From positions 992,001 through 1,056,000 of the forward strand of contig NW_026963296.1 of NCBI RefSeq assembly GCF_036588685.1: 64,000 nucleotides of DNA. The letters run 5' to 3'. The DNA is from Mytilus trossulus. Its lineage: Eukaryota > Mollusca > Bivalvia > Mytilida > Mytilidae. Each line of letters opens with the position of its first letter. The first letter of the stretch is position 1. The notes below the pieces were generated by a model. The model was given only the letters and a program-made list of their open reading frames with translations, was not told the DNA's origin and searched no databases. Positions 21,216 to 32,870 of this stretch are shown in pieces. Made by a program: the position numbers and the translations under genes.

Positions 21216-22227
21216 TAACAGGTCACCTTTGTGAACTATATTTGTGACAGTTGGGTTTTTCCTATTCTGCCTTTCAGTTGATGGTGCTAGAACAAGAATT
21301 TAAAATATTTGCTCTATCCGTGTGAAAGTACTAAGTTGTGACATTTAAGAGAGAAAAGTTTTATATGCAGATAAATAAACTAAAACCAAATGATTTAAAA
21401 GTATAGATGTATATTAAACATAAAGATTAATTTGGCGCACTTTTTAATAAATTAAGAAAAATGACAAAATGTTGGTCGGATTAATGTGTAGGTTGAACCT
21501 TAGGAAAGGCAAGGACGGATAACCTTAAAAGTTATGCTTTTCACGCTCTTAAAACATATAGATAGTGGAAATGTTTTGGAAACAATTGTTTGGCAAGTTA
21601 AAGAAATTCCATATGAGAACTGTCATGACTCGCTTTTCTCGTCGAATACATTATAAGCATATACAAATTTTGGGTCTCATTTTTAAGAAGACTGATAAAA
21701 AGACATTCATGCATATACTTGACTTTTTCAAATACAAAATGTCAATTTTCATATCTTGTCTCATTTGTATATCACCGTCTAATAAATGGCATAAAACAAC
21801 TCTTTTTCCTCTCAAAATTCTACAGTTATTTTTTTTAAGGAATTATATACTAGTACCACCAAATTTTAGGAAGTTTATCGACATAGTCCTTTCTTCTGAA
21901 ATTATGTGGCAATTGAGACAGAGGCTTTTAAAAGGACGGCGTTCTTTACATTTAAATGAAGCTACTTTTTAAGTTCAGTACCAATTTACTAACGAACGAA
22001 TTAAATAAATTAACTCCAAATCTGTATGATTTTCAAATCTACGTCGATATCTAAACAATCCGTCTGGAACAGAAAATCACGGTTCAAATTAAAACTTAAT
22101 AAAGAGAAAAAGAGGCCAAATGAAATAGGAATAGAAACAATAAGGTGCAAAAATATAAAAATTTGAGAATATAAACAAAAATACGGAATAAGCTAGAAAA
22201 AATCCCCGAAAAAGCACAAATAATTAA
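21216..22227. other. Intergenic, unassigned open frame at 21565-21972
   Basis: The + strand frame at 21565-21972 (135 codons) is the only longer one. It is basic and hydrophobic (Lys, Phe and Ile rich) and shows no recognisable motif. Low-complexity AT-rich sequence can produce such frames, so I do not call a gene. Confidence 0.3.
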
Positions 22228-22392
22228 GGAATAACAGTACTGAAGTTGAAGAGTTGCCACCGTCAATTGTAGATTTGACGGTCGCAAATGCAGTTTTACT
22301 GGCGACGCGTAGCGGAGACAATAAAACGGAGATTTGCGACCGTCAAATCAAAATTGACGGTAGCAACTCTTCAACTACAGTACTGTTATTCC
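22228..22392. mobile_element. Palindromic MITE-like element
   Basis: The left arm ('ggaataacagtactgaagtt' .. 'tttgacggtcgcaaat') pairs with the right arm ('atttgcgaccgtcaaa' .. 'tacagtactgttattcc') over about 60 bp, around a centre of about 40 bp ('ggcgacgcgtagcgg'). A related word, 'gtggatttgacggtaac', occurs at about 22713. Confidence 0.75.
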
Positions 22393-23097
22393 GATTCTAA
22401 TGCATTAAAAAAAGAAAAAATACGATAAAACTTGAAAAAAAGTCTATATTTATCAAATAAAAAAAAATCCGCGAAACTTCATGAATGATTTTGGCACAAA
22501 GACGCCATGGCTTAACGTGACGTCATACACATGAAAACTTACAAACTGGAGGTTATTATGTTACCTGTACGCTTCAAATTCGGATAAAATTACATTAAAA
22601 CGGCAAATTCGAGGTAGGTGTTGTTTTATTTTCGATTATATAGTAGTAATCGAACATTTGTTGATTCATCAATTCAAAATGGCGGGTCTCTCCTTAGTTA
22701 CGCCTGGTCAACTGTGGATTTGACGGTAACTTTTAGCCAATGAAAAAAATTGTTACATCCAAATTGCATTAGAATTAAACACATGCCGCCCCTCCCCTTC
22801 CTTCCAAAACAAAAGTCCAAACCATCAAACAATGGCATGACATAAAGCATCATCAGTCCTTATTTACAAAAACGAAAAACAAGAAATCTTAATAAATTAG
22901 TGGGTGTTCAAAATTTCAAAATAATTGAATTGTTTAGACAATATTGACGACTGAAAGAGGTTGTCCTTATTGTTGCAGTTTTTTTTTTAATTCACATTTT
23001 TATTTGTGATTTCATGTTAATTTTTATTTTTATTCAGAAGTGTAGAAAGTTTATTCTCATAAAAACCATGCAAGTACAAAGGTTACAGAGAAGTTGA
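22393..23097. other. No gene recognised
   Basis: This is AT-rich sequence with simple A/T runs and one short phrase shared with the palindromic element at 22228-22392. Confidence 0.3.
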
Positions 23098-23524
23098 AAA
23101 ATAATATACATAAAAAACAAATTATGCATTTAAAATGCATAAAATTCAAAAATTTCGGATGAGATAACATATTAAAGAATATATATAGAGATTTTGATAG
23201 TCAAGGGTAATAGATAAAATTGTATAAAGAAATACTTCCTATAAGTATAGGTATGGTATATAAATTATGGTTGTTAAGAAGGAGTGAGCTTACTATTAAT
23301 ACATCTTATAAAATTGCAGAGGTTTCTAAGTGTCTTTTGGTTTTTATTGAATTAAACAGTTTGTTGAATGCAATAGTGTTATGTCTTGGTATTAGTTCAT
23401 TTGGGATAAATCTTCTTCTTTCATCTTGTAAAGCCGGGCAAACAAAACTATAGTGGTATAGTGCGAGCCTTAAGCTTGTCTCGTTGACTCTCTCCGTGAC
23501 GTGATTTGTTTCATGTATGTACAT
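23098..23524 (-). mobile_element. Possible LINE C-terminal remnant
   Basis: On the minus strand 23306-23524 encodes 'LALYHYSFVCPALQDERRRF' followed by 'IPNELIPRHNTIAFNKLFNS'. This resembles the far C-terminal region of non-LTR retrotransposon polyproteins, where a short Arg-rich block precedes a conserved Leu/Pro/Arg/His stretch. No RT core is present. The assignment rests on pattern memory and is tentative. Confidence 0.4.
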
Positions 23525-23885
23525 GATCAGCTACTCTATTGGCCTAAAACACATACTAGTACATATTGTCATTAATTGTGTCAAGTAACGACTTCCTAAA
23601 TAACTACTGAATACTTAGTGATCTGGATACTCAATGGTCAAGTACTTATTATTGTATATATATTTAGATAAGATGCAACTAATTTGTTTGTACGAAACTA
23701 TTCGTTATTGATGTTTACAAATTATACCTTGATATGAAAATAAAATAATAATCTAGTTTTGAATGATTGATTGATTGGCCAATTAGTTAAGCCAAAATAT
23801 ATCAACGTAAGGGATGCATTATAAATATAAAGATTTTTTTAGCGTACTTATGTAATGAAATGACAAAATGTTGATCTATCTTGAT

Positions 23886-24655
23886 TGGGGCGTATGACAT
23901 TTGCGCCGATTTTGAAAATTTTCATTCTTTCATTTGCGCCAAATCATTTTTTTATTTGCGCCGATTTTTTATTTGCTCCTAATTAGATTTACAGGTAAAT
24001 TAATACTTGTACATGTACTGTACCATTGGAAAAATTTGGTTAAATGTTTTTCATTTATGTTTAAGATAATTTTGATTCATATTTTTCTGCAACTTCATTG
24101 TAACATGATAGACATAAACGAGCCGAGGAGACAATTCTTAAATCATCAAGGGCCATACATATCGGAAGATAAGTGCCTGAAATATAACAACATATCTTAC
24201 TAATGTACTATAAAACTGTGTAAAGCCAGAGTCACCACGGATTTTATTGTCAAAACACAGATCGAGCATAAATATGTGGCAGATGTCCGAAAGACAGAGG
24301 CTAAAGAACTACGGTTACGTTCAGGGAAAATGTCTGGAGATGTATCTTGTAGGCCTTCTTCCACCTCCCCACTGTGAGCAGGGGACAACAGTTATATACA
24401 TGTTATGATTGACAATTCAAAAATTTGTACAAGTGGCTAATGGAGTAATGGAAGAGGTCTATAATGTTAAATGAAAAATAACATGACTTGGATGGAGAGT
24501 TCTCTCATTGGCACTCAAATAACATCTTCTTATATCTATTCACCTGTAATTTACCTGTAAAAAATCGGCGCAAATGAAAGAAAATATCGGCGCAAATGAA
24601 AGAAAAAATCGGCGCAAATGATGTGCAGATCGGCGCAAATGCAAAACGCCGCTTG
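23886..24655 (+). mobile_element. Mutator-like element remnant with FLYWCH-type fragment
   Basis: The left end (23888-23975) and right end (24560-24650) are inverted and tiled with 'atttgcgccgatttt' words: three or four on the left and four or five complements ('atcggcgcaaatg') on the right. Inside, on the + strand at about 24205-24377, a frame reads 'CTIKLCKARVTTDFIVKTQI' then 'EHKYVADVRKTEAKELRLRS'. This resembles the second half of a FLYWCH zinc finger, where the usual HNH has become HKY. Such fingers occur in MULE-encoded proteins. The frame is interrupted on its 5' side and the transposase is absent, so this is a non-autonomous or decayed copy of about 770 bp. Confidence 0.6.
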
Positions 24656-25250
24656 AGGGCCTATCGTCGAAAGTGATATACAATGTAAGCATACAGAAAT
24701 CACAAATCTTATGTTAGTATTGTTGATGAGAATTTTTTTTACATATGTCTGATAATGAGAAATTTACATTTCTTTTTACAAATGAAAATATGGTATTTTA
24801 TACTGCCAAAATCTGCTATGAAATTTTAATAAAGCGAAAATGTATTTTATATTCGTGATAGTTGACTTAAGTTGTATTTGTATTATAATTAAAAAAAATA
24901 CATTTTAAAGTCTCTCATAACTCTTTATAGAGTAGCTCTTGTTGGTAATTTGTGTTTTAAAAAGCTGTATATTTTATATGTAACAAGTGGTGAGACTTTA
25001 ATAAAGTATTTGTCTTGTCTTGTCTTGTCTATGTTATTGAGATTGGTAGACATTCAAAGGATTATAATTGTTAATACAAAAGGTATACAATATTTATAAT
25101 ATACAAGTGTTTCCATGACGTGAATTATTGTTCCAAGTGACGACCAAGTGGTAACGACTTCCTAAATAACTACTGGATACTTAATAGTGTGGATACTTGA
25201 TGGTCAAGTACTAATTATTGTATTTATATTTAGATAAGATGCAACACTTT
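24656..25250 (+). mobile_element. Possible LINE 3' tail with TTGTC repeat
   Basis: 'gtggtgagactttaataaagtatttgtcttgtcttgtcttgtct' near 24985-25030 looks like a retrotransposon 3' terminus with a short-repeat tail. The phrase 'taacgacttcctaaataactactg' occurs here (25152) and at 23586, with similar text around both, so a duplicated unit of unknown kind flanks the element at 23.9-24.65 kb. Confidence 0.4.
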
Positions 25251-26306
25251 TGTAATTATGCGAAGATATTCCGATTTCGTCATTGGTGTTTACAAATACA
25301 ATGAAATTATTTTTTTCGTTTATTTTATTTTTGTATTCAATAATTTTATTTATTTATCATTTTTATTATTAATCTATTTATTTTTTTATTATTTTTTATT
25401 TTATTTTATTTCATTTTTTTATTTGTTTTTATTTTTATTTTTAAGGTTTATGCGCAGATTTGTAATGTATTCATTTAATTATTTGTTTTTTCCACCTACT
25501 TTGAATATTTTCTCAATTGACTTGATAAAGAACGTCTTGTGTATTTGCTCAACGAAGTCTTCAATCTTTAAATGTTTTATTGATCTTGACAATAATGTAT
25601 TTAGAGATAGTGTCTTATCGCTGTCCTCGTTATAGGCTGCCGTGCACCTCGACTAATACCCATAAAACACTCCATTTTAATTGATAGAGTGACAGTTTAC
25701 ATTGCTTTACAAATTATACACAATCAGAGCAGACTCTCTTGATATCTAGGGACAAATGATGGATCAGTTCCTGTTGAAAATTAAATTTTCGTTGAGATTT
25801 TTACATAAATAGATATTCAGCAACGAAAATTATACACCACTATTAAATATTTACCTCTAAAGAACATTATTTTCTAAAATTGACAACAACGAAAATGTTG
25901 TATCACCATTAAATCAAGTTAAGACGAAAGAAACAAAGAAATTCAATGTCTGGAAACTTTGATGTTTCTAATATATCTCTTTTTCTTATATGTTTGCTAA
26001 ACGTCCAGTGGCACATATTTTACTCGTGTTTTTCAATTAAATACAATTCTTATTTATGTATTTGCTTTCTTACTCTTCTGCATCTAGTAAGAAAGATTTG
26101 GCTGATTTTTTTTGTTTTTTTACTATACAAAAAACCTAAATCCACAGATTTATATAAGGAAGCTACCGTTTGATTTTTGATGGAGGGGATAGGATAAAAT
26201 TTTAAAAAGATGCAGGACAGGAGGTTTGAGTTTAAAGGGGCAGGGTGAGCAACTTTGCAAAAAACAAAAGAAAGGTTGACCATTTATGTAAATTATAGTC
26301 AGGATA
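25251..26306. other. T-rich low complexity, no gene
   Basis: 25310-25445 is almost pure A/T with long T runs, which gives a spurious Phe/Leu/Tyr-rich frame. The rest (25640-26306) shows no recognisable gene or repeat. Confidence 0.4.
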
Positions 26307-28571
26307 CAGTGGCGGATCCAGGGGGTGGTCCCACGGCGCACCGGACCACCCCCATGACGAACCTCAAATTTTTTTTAAAGTGTTTATTTTTTCAATAACT
26401 AGCTAATTAACAAATAAATACTTAATAATCCTTTCATCGCACTAATTGGCTAGGGATTACCTCGATACCTGGAGGTGTCACAATGATAGAATACGGATGA
26501 ATGCGTTTCACCTGTATTCATGTAATTAAATTGTCAAAACAGCTCGTCGATATGAAGAAGTTGACTTCTTATTTTGAAAGGTAAATACACATTATTTTTG
26601 TATTTTTAAGTGAAATTTCCATATATATTTGCATTGGCCAACTAACGGAGTCTCGGTTTTAAATTTCATTTTGTACATTTTGAAAAAAACAATCTCCTCC
26701 CTTTTCCTTTCTAAATACTTTAGATGTTTAAGCACGACTGACCGACCTATATATATTTTAGGTCGTCAAGCTGCCCTAGTCCCAAACGCAAGTTGGAGCA
26801 AGATGACAATATTCAGCCTAGAAAACGTCACAATTCAAATCTAGATGAAGTTTGTGATAGTCGAGGGAGCTCATCTGAGGAGTCACTTTTGGATACAATA
26901 GTTAAACCTTCATGTTCACACGCTCAGCCATTGCAGTTTTCTATTAAAAATGATGTTGGTAATTTTGCTTATAAACTGCAAATCAGTGATGAACAGAAAT
27001 ATCAACTTCTTAGGAATCATTTTATTCCGAATAAAAAATTTGTATTTCCAGTTACCAAGTATGGGGGCCGTAACAGAACATTTCAGAGTACTTGGTTGGA
27101 AAGATATGTAGGCCTTGTATATTCACCTTCTTTAAATGGCTGCTTTTGCATCTACTGCTTCTTATTTGGATCAGATGATTTAGGTGTTTTATCATCCAAA
27201 CCTCTTTTAGATATGGCCCATGCTCACGACAGGCTAACTAAACATTTTGGGAAAGACGATAAAGAGGCCAAAAAATCACATGAATTTGCTAGGGAAAAGG
27301 CACTCAATTTTCTTGCTGTGATGGAAAATACCAAAGATGATATAAGAACTCAATCAAACACAAAAAAAGCCGAAGTTGTAAGAAAAAATCGCGAAATCTT
27401 GTCCTCTGTTATCAAATGTGTGATTTTATGTGGGAGGCAAAATTTGCCTTTACGAGGACACAGAGATGACTCGCAGCATGTTGGTGACAAAAACACTAAC
27501 AGTGGAAACTTTCAGGCCTTGCTGTACTTTCGCATTGACTCTGGGGACGTGAATTTAAAACGCTATCTCGAAAACTGTCCTCGAAATGCAACATATCGAT
27601 CTAAAACAATACAGAACGAAATAATTGATTGCATCAAAGATTGTATTGTTGATGATTTATTGGCTGAGGTCAAAGACTCCGGATTTTATTCAATTTCTGC
27701 TGATGAAAAGGCAGATATATCTAACACTAAACAGCTATCAATTTGTCTCAGATTTGTCGATAAATCATCCAACATTCGAGAGGTTTTTATGGGATTTTTG
27801 GATGTTACGCCCGATACAAGTGGTAAAAGCATAGCCGAAAACATTTTATTAACTTTAACTGATTGGGGTCTAGACATTCAAGATTGTCGTGGTCAAACGT
27901 ACGATGGGGCTGGAAATATGGCTGGTAAAATAAATGGCGCAGCTGCTATTATTACCAACACAAACGCAAAGGCATTGTACACCCACTGCAATAGCCACTG
28001 TCTAAATCTGGTCTTAAATCAGTGTGCAAAATCACCGCTCGTCCGAAATATGCTAGACACGGCAGAAAAGGTTTTTAATTTCTATAAATTTAGTCCAAAA
28101 AGAAACAATAATCTTGAATCATGGATTGATAAACTTTGTGATACTAAGAAGCATAAACTTATTGAAATGTGCCGCACTCGATTTGTGGAACGACACAATG
28201 CCTTTGAGGTTTTTTTGGTGTTATATTCCGCTATTGAAGCATCTTTAACAGAAATGATGTCGTCGCGAAATTTCAACAGAGAGACGTCATCCGAGTCCTC
28301 AACATTACATGCCGCAATAACTAACTTTCAATTTTTGATTACACTGGTCATAGTGAAAAACTGTATGGCATTCACCAGAGGCTTGAGCACAAAACTTCAG
28401 GGACGGACTTTAGACATCGTAGCAGCTTATAAATCTGTCTCAGTTGTCAAAGAAGCTATAACCGATAAAGTAATAAAAATGGCAAGACCGAATAAAGTGA
28501 AAAATAGTAAGGCAGGATCGACAGAGTTTACAACTGAAAATAATTTGCAGCACAAAAGAAATTATCCCTAG
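26307..28571 (+). mobile_element. hAT-family DNA transposon, 3'-truncated
   Basis: The left end 'cagtggcggatccaggggg' is typical of hAT terminal inverted repeats. The same 'ggcggatccagggggtg' opens the small element at 50321. A transposase gene lies inside. No matching right terminus ('..ccctggatccgccactg') is visible after 28571, where the sequence changes to C-rich text and a minisatellite. Confidence 0.7.
26552..28571 (+). CDS. hAT transposase (TTF-type finger, DUF4371-like), lacks C-terminal dimerisation domain
   Basis: Two exons join in frame: 26552-26580 (start ATG, 'MKKLTSYFE', donor gtaaat) and 26762-28571 (acceptor 'tattttag'), giving about 612 residues. After a basic N-terminus ('SPKRKLEQDD') comes a TTF-type zinc-finger region ('TFQSTWLERYVGLVYS', 'GCFCIYCFLFG'), then the RNase-H-like core with 'FYSISADEKADISN', 'CRGQTYDGAGNMAGKING' and 'THCNSHCLNLVL'. 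It resembles ZMYM1-like or DUF4371 proteins of domesticated and active hAT elements. In family members the frame continues into a hAT C-terminal dimerisation domain. Here it ends soon after 'VKEAITDKV' with unrelated residues and TAG, so it is probably inactive. In hAT elements DExD-type acids carry out cut-and-paste transposition. Confidence 0.8.
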
Positions 28572-28689
28572 ACCCCCTCCCCCCTTAAAATCAAATGGAA
28601 GCTCCCTAAGGATCGATTTCCTTTTTAAAGCAGAGGTTTATTCCGTTAGTAACTTTCCTTAGAGAAGAAGCTGCATAAAAGTACGACAG

Positions 28690-29085
28690 AAAAGATGACA
28701 TTTTATTTAGAGAAAAAGATGACATTTTATTTAGAGAAAAAGAGGACATTTTATTTAGAGAAAAAGATGACATTTTATTTAGAGAAAAAGATGACATTTC
28801 GATCTAGAGAAAAAGATGACATTTCGATGTAGAGAAAAAGATGACATTTTATCTAGAGAAAAAGATAGCATAAATATCTATAGAGAAAAAGATGACATTT
28901 TATCTAGAGAAAAAGATGAGTCGACATTTTACAAACCGAATAAAGAAAAAACAGAACTCTCCCCCCACCTCTTAAAGTTAAATGGTTACTAGTACTTCCT
29001 TAGTAGTTTTCTCTTCAGAAGGGTTGAATAGAAGTACGACAGAAAAGATGACATTTTATCTAGCGAAAAAGATGACATTTTATGT
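28690..29085. repeat. 24-bp minisatellite, interrupted
   Basis: Units of 'agagaaaaagatgacatttt' + 'attt' repeat about nine times in 28690-28925 with variants such as 'atttcgatct'. Two more occur at 29040-29085 after a unique stretch. The minus-strand frame reads as an 8-residue repeat (MSSFSLNK) and is not a gene. Confidence 0.85.
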
Positions 29086-29469
29086 AGATGACTAAATGTT
29101 TCAGTAGCCTGTGACATGTTGTTTACACACCCAGTAGCTCTGATATAAACAAAGCAATGATAACCTTTATCTTAACTCTATTGTTTGATTACACAATCTA
29201 CAATTAACTTTCATATTTGGTTTGACAATGGAATGCTAAATATTTTAGTAAACAAGTGGATTTCCCATACCGATGTAGTAAAAAAACCACAAAAAAACAA
29301 AATACCTCAAATTGATTGTATTTTTATTATTTTTTTCCATTTCCCGTGATTACTTTTTTGACATCTACCAAATTATTTTATAGGGCTTTGGGTATGGACC
29401 TTCCCTCCCCTTTTTTAGAGTGTGTGTGTGTGTAAGTATGTTTAACTTTGAAAGTTAGTATTCTATAAT

Positions 29470-29730
29470 ATAAAAAAGAAGATGTGGTATGATTGCCAAT
29501 GAGGCAACTATCCACAAAAGACCAAAATGACACAGACATTAACAACTATAGGTCACCGTACGGCCTTCAACAATAAGCAAAGCCCATACCGCATAGTCAG
29601 GTATAAAAGGCCCCGATAAGACAATGTAAAACAATTCAAACGAGAAAACAAACGGCCTTATTCATGTAAAAAATGAAGGAAAAACAAATAGGTAACACAT
29701 AAACAAACGACAACCACTGTATTACAGGCT
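29470..29730 (+). repeat. Near-complete copy of dispersed repeat R2
   Basis: It runs from 'gaagatgtggtatgattgcc' to 'acaaacgacaaccactg' and includes 'accgtacggccttcaacaat' and 'cccataccgcatagtcagg'. It is the longest R2 copy in the window and useful as a reference for the others. Confidence 0.8.
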
Positions 29731-30640
29731 TATAAGGTTTTAACTAATACCAGTAAATAAATAAATTTATGATGTACCGTATTAGATTTTTTTATTTTAA
29801 ATCAGTCAAGATTTCAAAGTGTTATAAGTTTTGCTCTTGCCCAAACGAACATTAGCTTATATATGCTGCATCTTTATTTTTTTTCCTCAAATGATTTCTT
29901 AATGTTAATGGCCAAGATTTAAACTTACGGGCTAAATGCTATCAGATTCCATACAAATAAATTAAAAGAGTAAAAATAGATTTAGGATGTACCGTACTAG
30001 CTTTTTAATTTCATATCAGTCAAAATTTCAAAAAGTCAGGTTTCACTGTACATCTATTGGTTTTAAACGATAGGCGAATCTATAAATAATATGAATAAAA
30101 GGAGAGCTGATAGAAACCTAAAGTATATCTTAATAACAATATGGTAGACGATCGGCATTTCAATTCTAACTTGAGTGACAATGAAACACTCCTATGTTTA
30201 TGAATCAAAGAAATTTTAATTAGGTTGTTGCAGAATTTCGGCAAATTTTGCACCGAAATTTCTTCTACAAAATGAATTAATCAATGGCTGCGGTTACATG
30301 AGCAGACGATAAAGGAAATGACATGACAGCTCTAACAACAATTTTATTTCTAATTTTGATAAATTTGACAAAAGGTTAACAAGCATCTAGACCTTGGAAA
30401 AACCACGGTAATTAGGTACAGCACCAATATTTAGGTTAGCAACTGAAAAAAATGTATATGAAAAGTCACATACATTATCATGGTTTTCAAGGAAATGTGT
30501 CCAAAGGCCACCGTCCGCAGTAATGCACTTGTGATATTGAATATGGATTAGTTATTAGTATGACAAGAGTGCACATACTGCATATAATCTGCTTTTCCGA
30601 ACTGTATTAAGAAAAAGCTTATGCAACAAGTATTACAAAA
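29731..30640. other. No gene; one local duplication
   Basis: 'gatgtaccgtattagatttttttattt..atcagtcaagatttcaaa' at about 29770 recurs as 'gatgtaccgtactagctttttaatttcatatcagtcaaaatttcaaa' at about 29988. The stretch holds no other recognisable feature. Confidence 0.4.
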
Positions 30641-30644
30641 AGTT

Positions 30645-30835
30645 AAAATTATCAATAAAGGAAATTGTCATCCCTATCCGCATCTTTCCAACTATTTTAT
30701 TTTTGTGAGTACCAATTTTCGTGTAGAGAGGAAAAGCTGCATATTCTTGAACATTTAAATTCGTTGTTTCTCAGTACCAACAAAATCCACGAAAATTGGT
30801 ATCCAACGAATATTTATAAATCCCCAGTAAAAAAA
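30645..30835. mobile_element. Decayed MITE related to the CTGTGGATTCA family
   Basis: It contains 'ttttgtgagtaccaattttcgtg' and, near the end, 'aaatccacgaaaattggtatccaacgaat', the same internal words as the intact element at 54808-55015. The outer ends are lost. Confidence 0.55.
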
Positions 30836-31374
30836 GAAGAGCATTAATTATTGTACTGAATGGATTAATTATAACAAGAGTTTACACCGTGAAATCTCCT
30901 TTTCCTATCATGATTTGATTTGTGTTAAATGTCTTTAAACAGACAAGGTCATGCAACAAGTATTACATAAAATAAGTATACCAATCATGATTTATATAAA
31001 CAAGGTTAAGGTCAGATGACACCCAGACAAACGGTATACGTCTTACAACCGTTTAATACACCAAATATAGTAAACCTATGTCATATTGTTTCCGAAAAAA
31101 ACACCTAATGAAAAATACCTTACCATGAAAATGAGGTCAAGCATTGCTGCAATTCAAAATAGGCATTAGCCCATGCAAAACAGTCACCTTGCAATGATAC
31201 AATAAAGGGTCAGTTCGATTTACTAAAGGCTGATTTTGCTTTGCCTTTTGCAATATGATGTGTGTCGTCAACGGAGCTCTCAATCTCACACTTCATGGTG
31301 GTTGGTAGGGTTTGTTTTGCTCAGTTTGTAATTTCTGTCTATAGTGTTCTAGAAACTGTTGGTTATTTGTCGTC

Positions 31375-31605
31375 AATTAGTAAGTTTTTTACTTAGTTTT
31401 TATGAACAGTTTCTTTATATTTTTTTACTTAAATAAGGTCGTTAGTTTTCTCGTTTGGATTGTTTTACATTGCCTTATCGGGGCCTTTTACAGCTGACTA
31501 CTCGGTATGGGCTTTGTTCATTGTTGAAGGCCGTACGGTGACCTGTAGTTTATGTGTGTCTGTGTCATTGGCAATCATACCACATCTTCTTTTTTATATA
31601 GGCCC
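31375..31605 (-). repeat. Dispersed repeat R2, reverse
   Basis: It runs from 'aataaggtcgttagttttctcg' through 'gaaggccgtacggtgacctgtag' to 'tggcaatcataccacatcttctttttta'. Confidence 0.7.
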
Positions 31606-31739
31606 AAAAATGAATATGTTTCTTACCTAACCTAAATTTACATGGTTACCCTAATACATTTTAAAGACAATTGTGGTAAAGCCCCCCTCCAATTCTATAT
31701 AAAAAAGTTTCAAAACATTTATCATCTTATCTACATGTA

Positions 31740-31930
31740 CCTGTTTTTCAGTGGTTGTCCTTTGTTTATGAATTTCATACGTCTTTTTTTCATTTCTAGT
31801 GTTTTTAAAGAGATAAGATCGTTGGTGTTCCTATTTGAATTGCTTTGCACAAGTCATGATCATATTAGGACCCTTTGGCCCTTTACAACTGGCTGTTAGG
31901 TATGATCCAATGCTCCGCGATGAAGGCTAT
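31740..31930 (-). repeat. Decayed copy of R2, reverse
   Basis: It keeps 'cagtggttgtcctttgtttatg' and 'ttcctatttgaattgctttgca' in the R2 order but is diverged towards its end. Confidence 0.45.
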
Positions 31931-32870
31931 TATTGTTTGCTTTTCGCAAAAAAGAAAATAAAACAAGATTGCACACGCTGAAATGGCGCACTTTCTTTAT
32001 ACTAATTATTGATAATATGTTGACAGTGCTAAATATAAAGCTGTACTACAAGTATCACATAAACTTAACATACTCCAAGAAAATGAGGTCAAAGTCAGAT
32101 ACTAGTAAACCGTATGAAAAAAACATGTACGTCTCCTTACAATCAGCCAATACACCAAATAAAGTTGACTTATTGCTTAAAGTTGCCAAGAAATAGACTT
32201 GACCAAGAAAACTTAAACATTGACCAATGAACCATGATAATGAGGTCAAGGTCATAGAATACATGCCAAGCAGTCATACACACCTTACAATCTTTCCATA
32301 CAACATATATAATTGACCCATTACGTATATGAAAAACAGACCTAAACACAAAATTTTTACACTGAGCAATTAACCGTGGAAATGAGGTCAAGGTCAAATA
32401 AAAGCTGAGGAGGCCGACACGTACATCGTAGAATATTTCCATACAACAAATATGGTTGACCAATTGCATATTGCATTACAAAAACTGAACATTAACCACT
32501 GAACCATGAAAAATAGAGGTGAAGGTCAAATGACACCTGCCAGTTGGATATATACTCCTAACAATAATTCCATACACCAAATATAGAATATAGAATACAT
32601 ATTGCTTACAGTATCTGATATGTGGATTTGACCACGAAAACTTAGCCTTGTTCACTGATCCATAAAATAAGGTCGAGCGCTGAAAACTGTCGGACGGGCA
32701 TGATTGAAGACATTACTAGGTACGCAATACATTGTACTAAATAAAGTTATCGTATTACTTATAATAAGAAATAAATTAATATTACAAAAAATCTAAACTT
32801 TTTTTTCAAGTAGTCACTGAACTATGAAAATGAGGTCAAGGACAATGGACTTTGTGACATAAGGCACCTA

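Larger units (their letters stand above)
30960..32870 (+). repeat. Long degenerate tandem array (~140-150 bp unit)
   Basis: The phrases 'ccatgaaaatgaggtcaagg', 'tcagatgacacc', 'cttacaat..ttcca(t)acacc(a)aatata' and 'aaaacttaacattgacc' recur through the stretch in a constant order at roughly 140-150 bp spacing. The reverse complement of the same unit forms 4440-4862. It is interrupted by R2 copies at 31375-31600 and 31740-31925. Confidence 0.6.

Noticed and set aside
21565-21972. 135-codon ORF upstream of OSR
   Set aside because: It has no recognisable motif, biased AT-driven composition and no splice or promoter evidence. It is kept only as an unassigned frame.
25258-25635. 125-codon Phe/Tyr/Leu-rich ORF resembling a membrane protein
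   Set aside because: It is a T-rich low-complexity artefact (25310-25445 is nearly all A/T).
28606-28797. Minus-strand ORF with MSSFSLNK repeats
   Set aside because: It is produced by the 24-bp minisatellite. It has no splice or family support.
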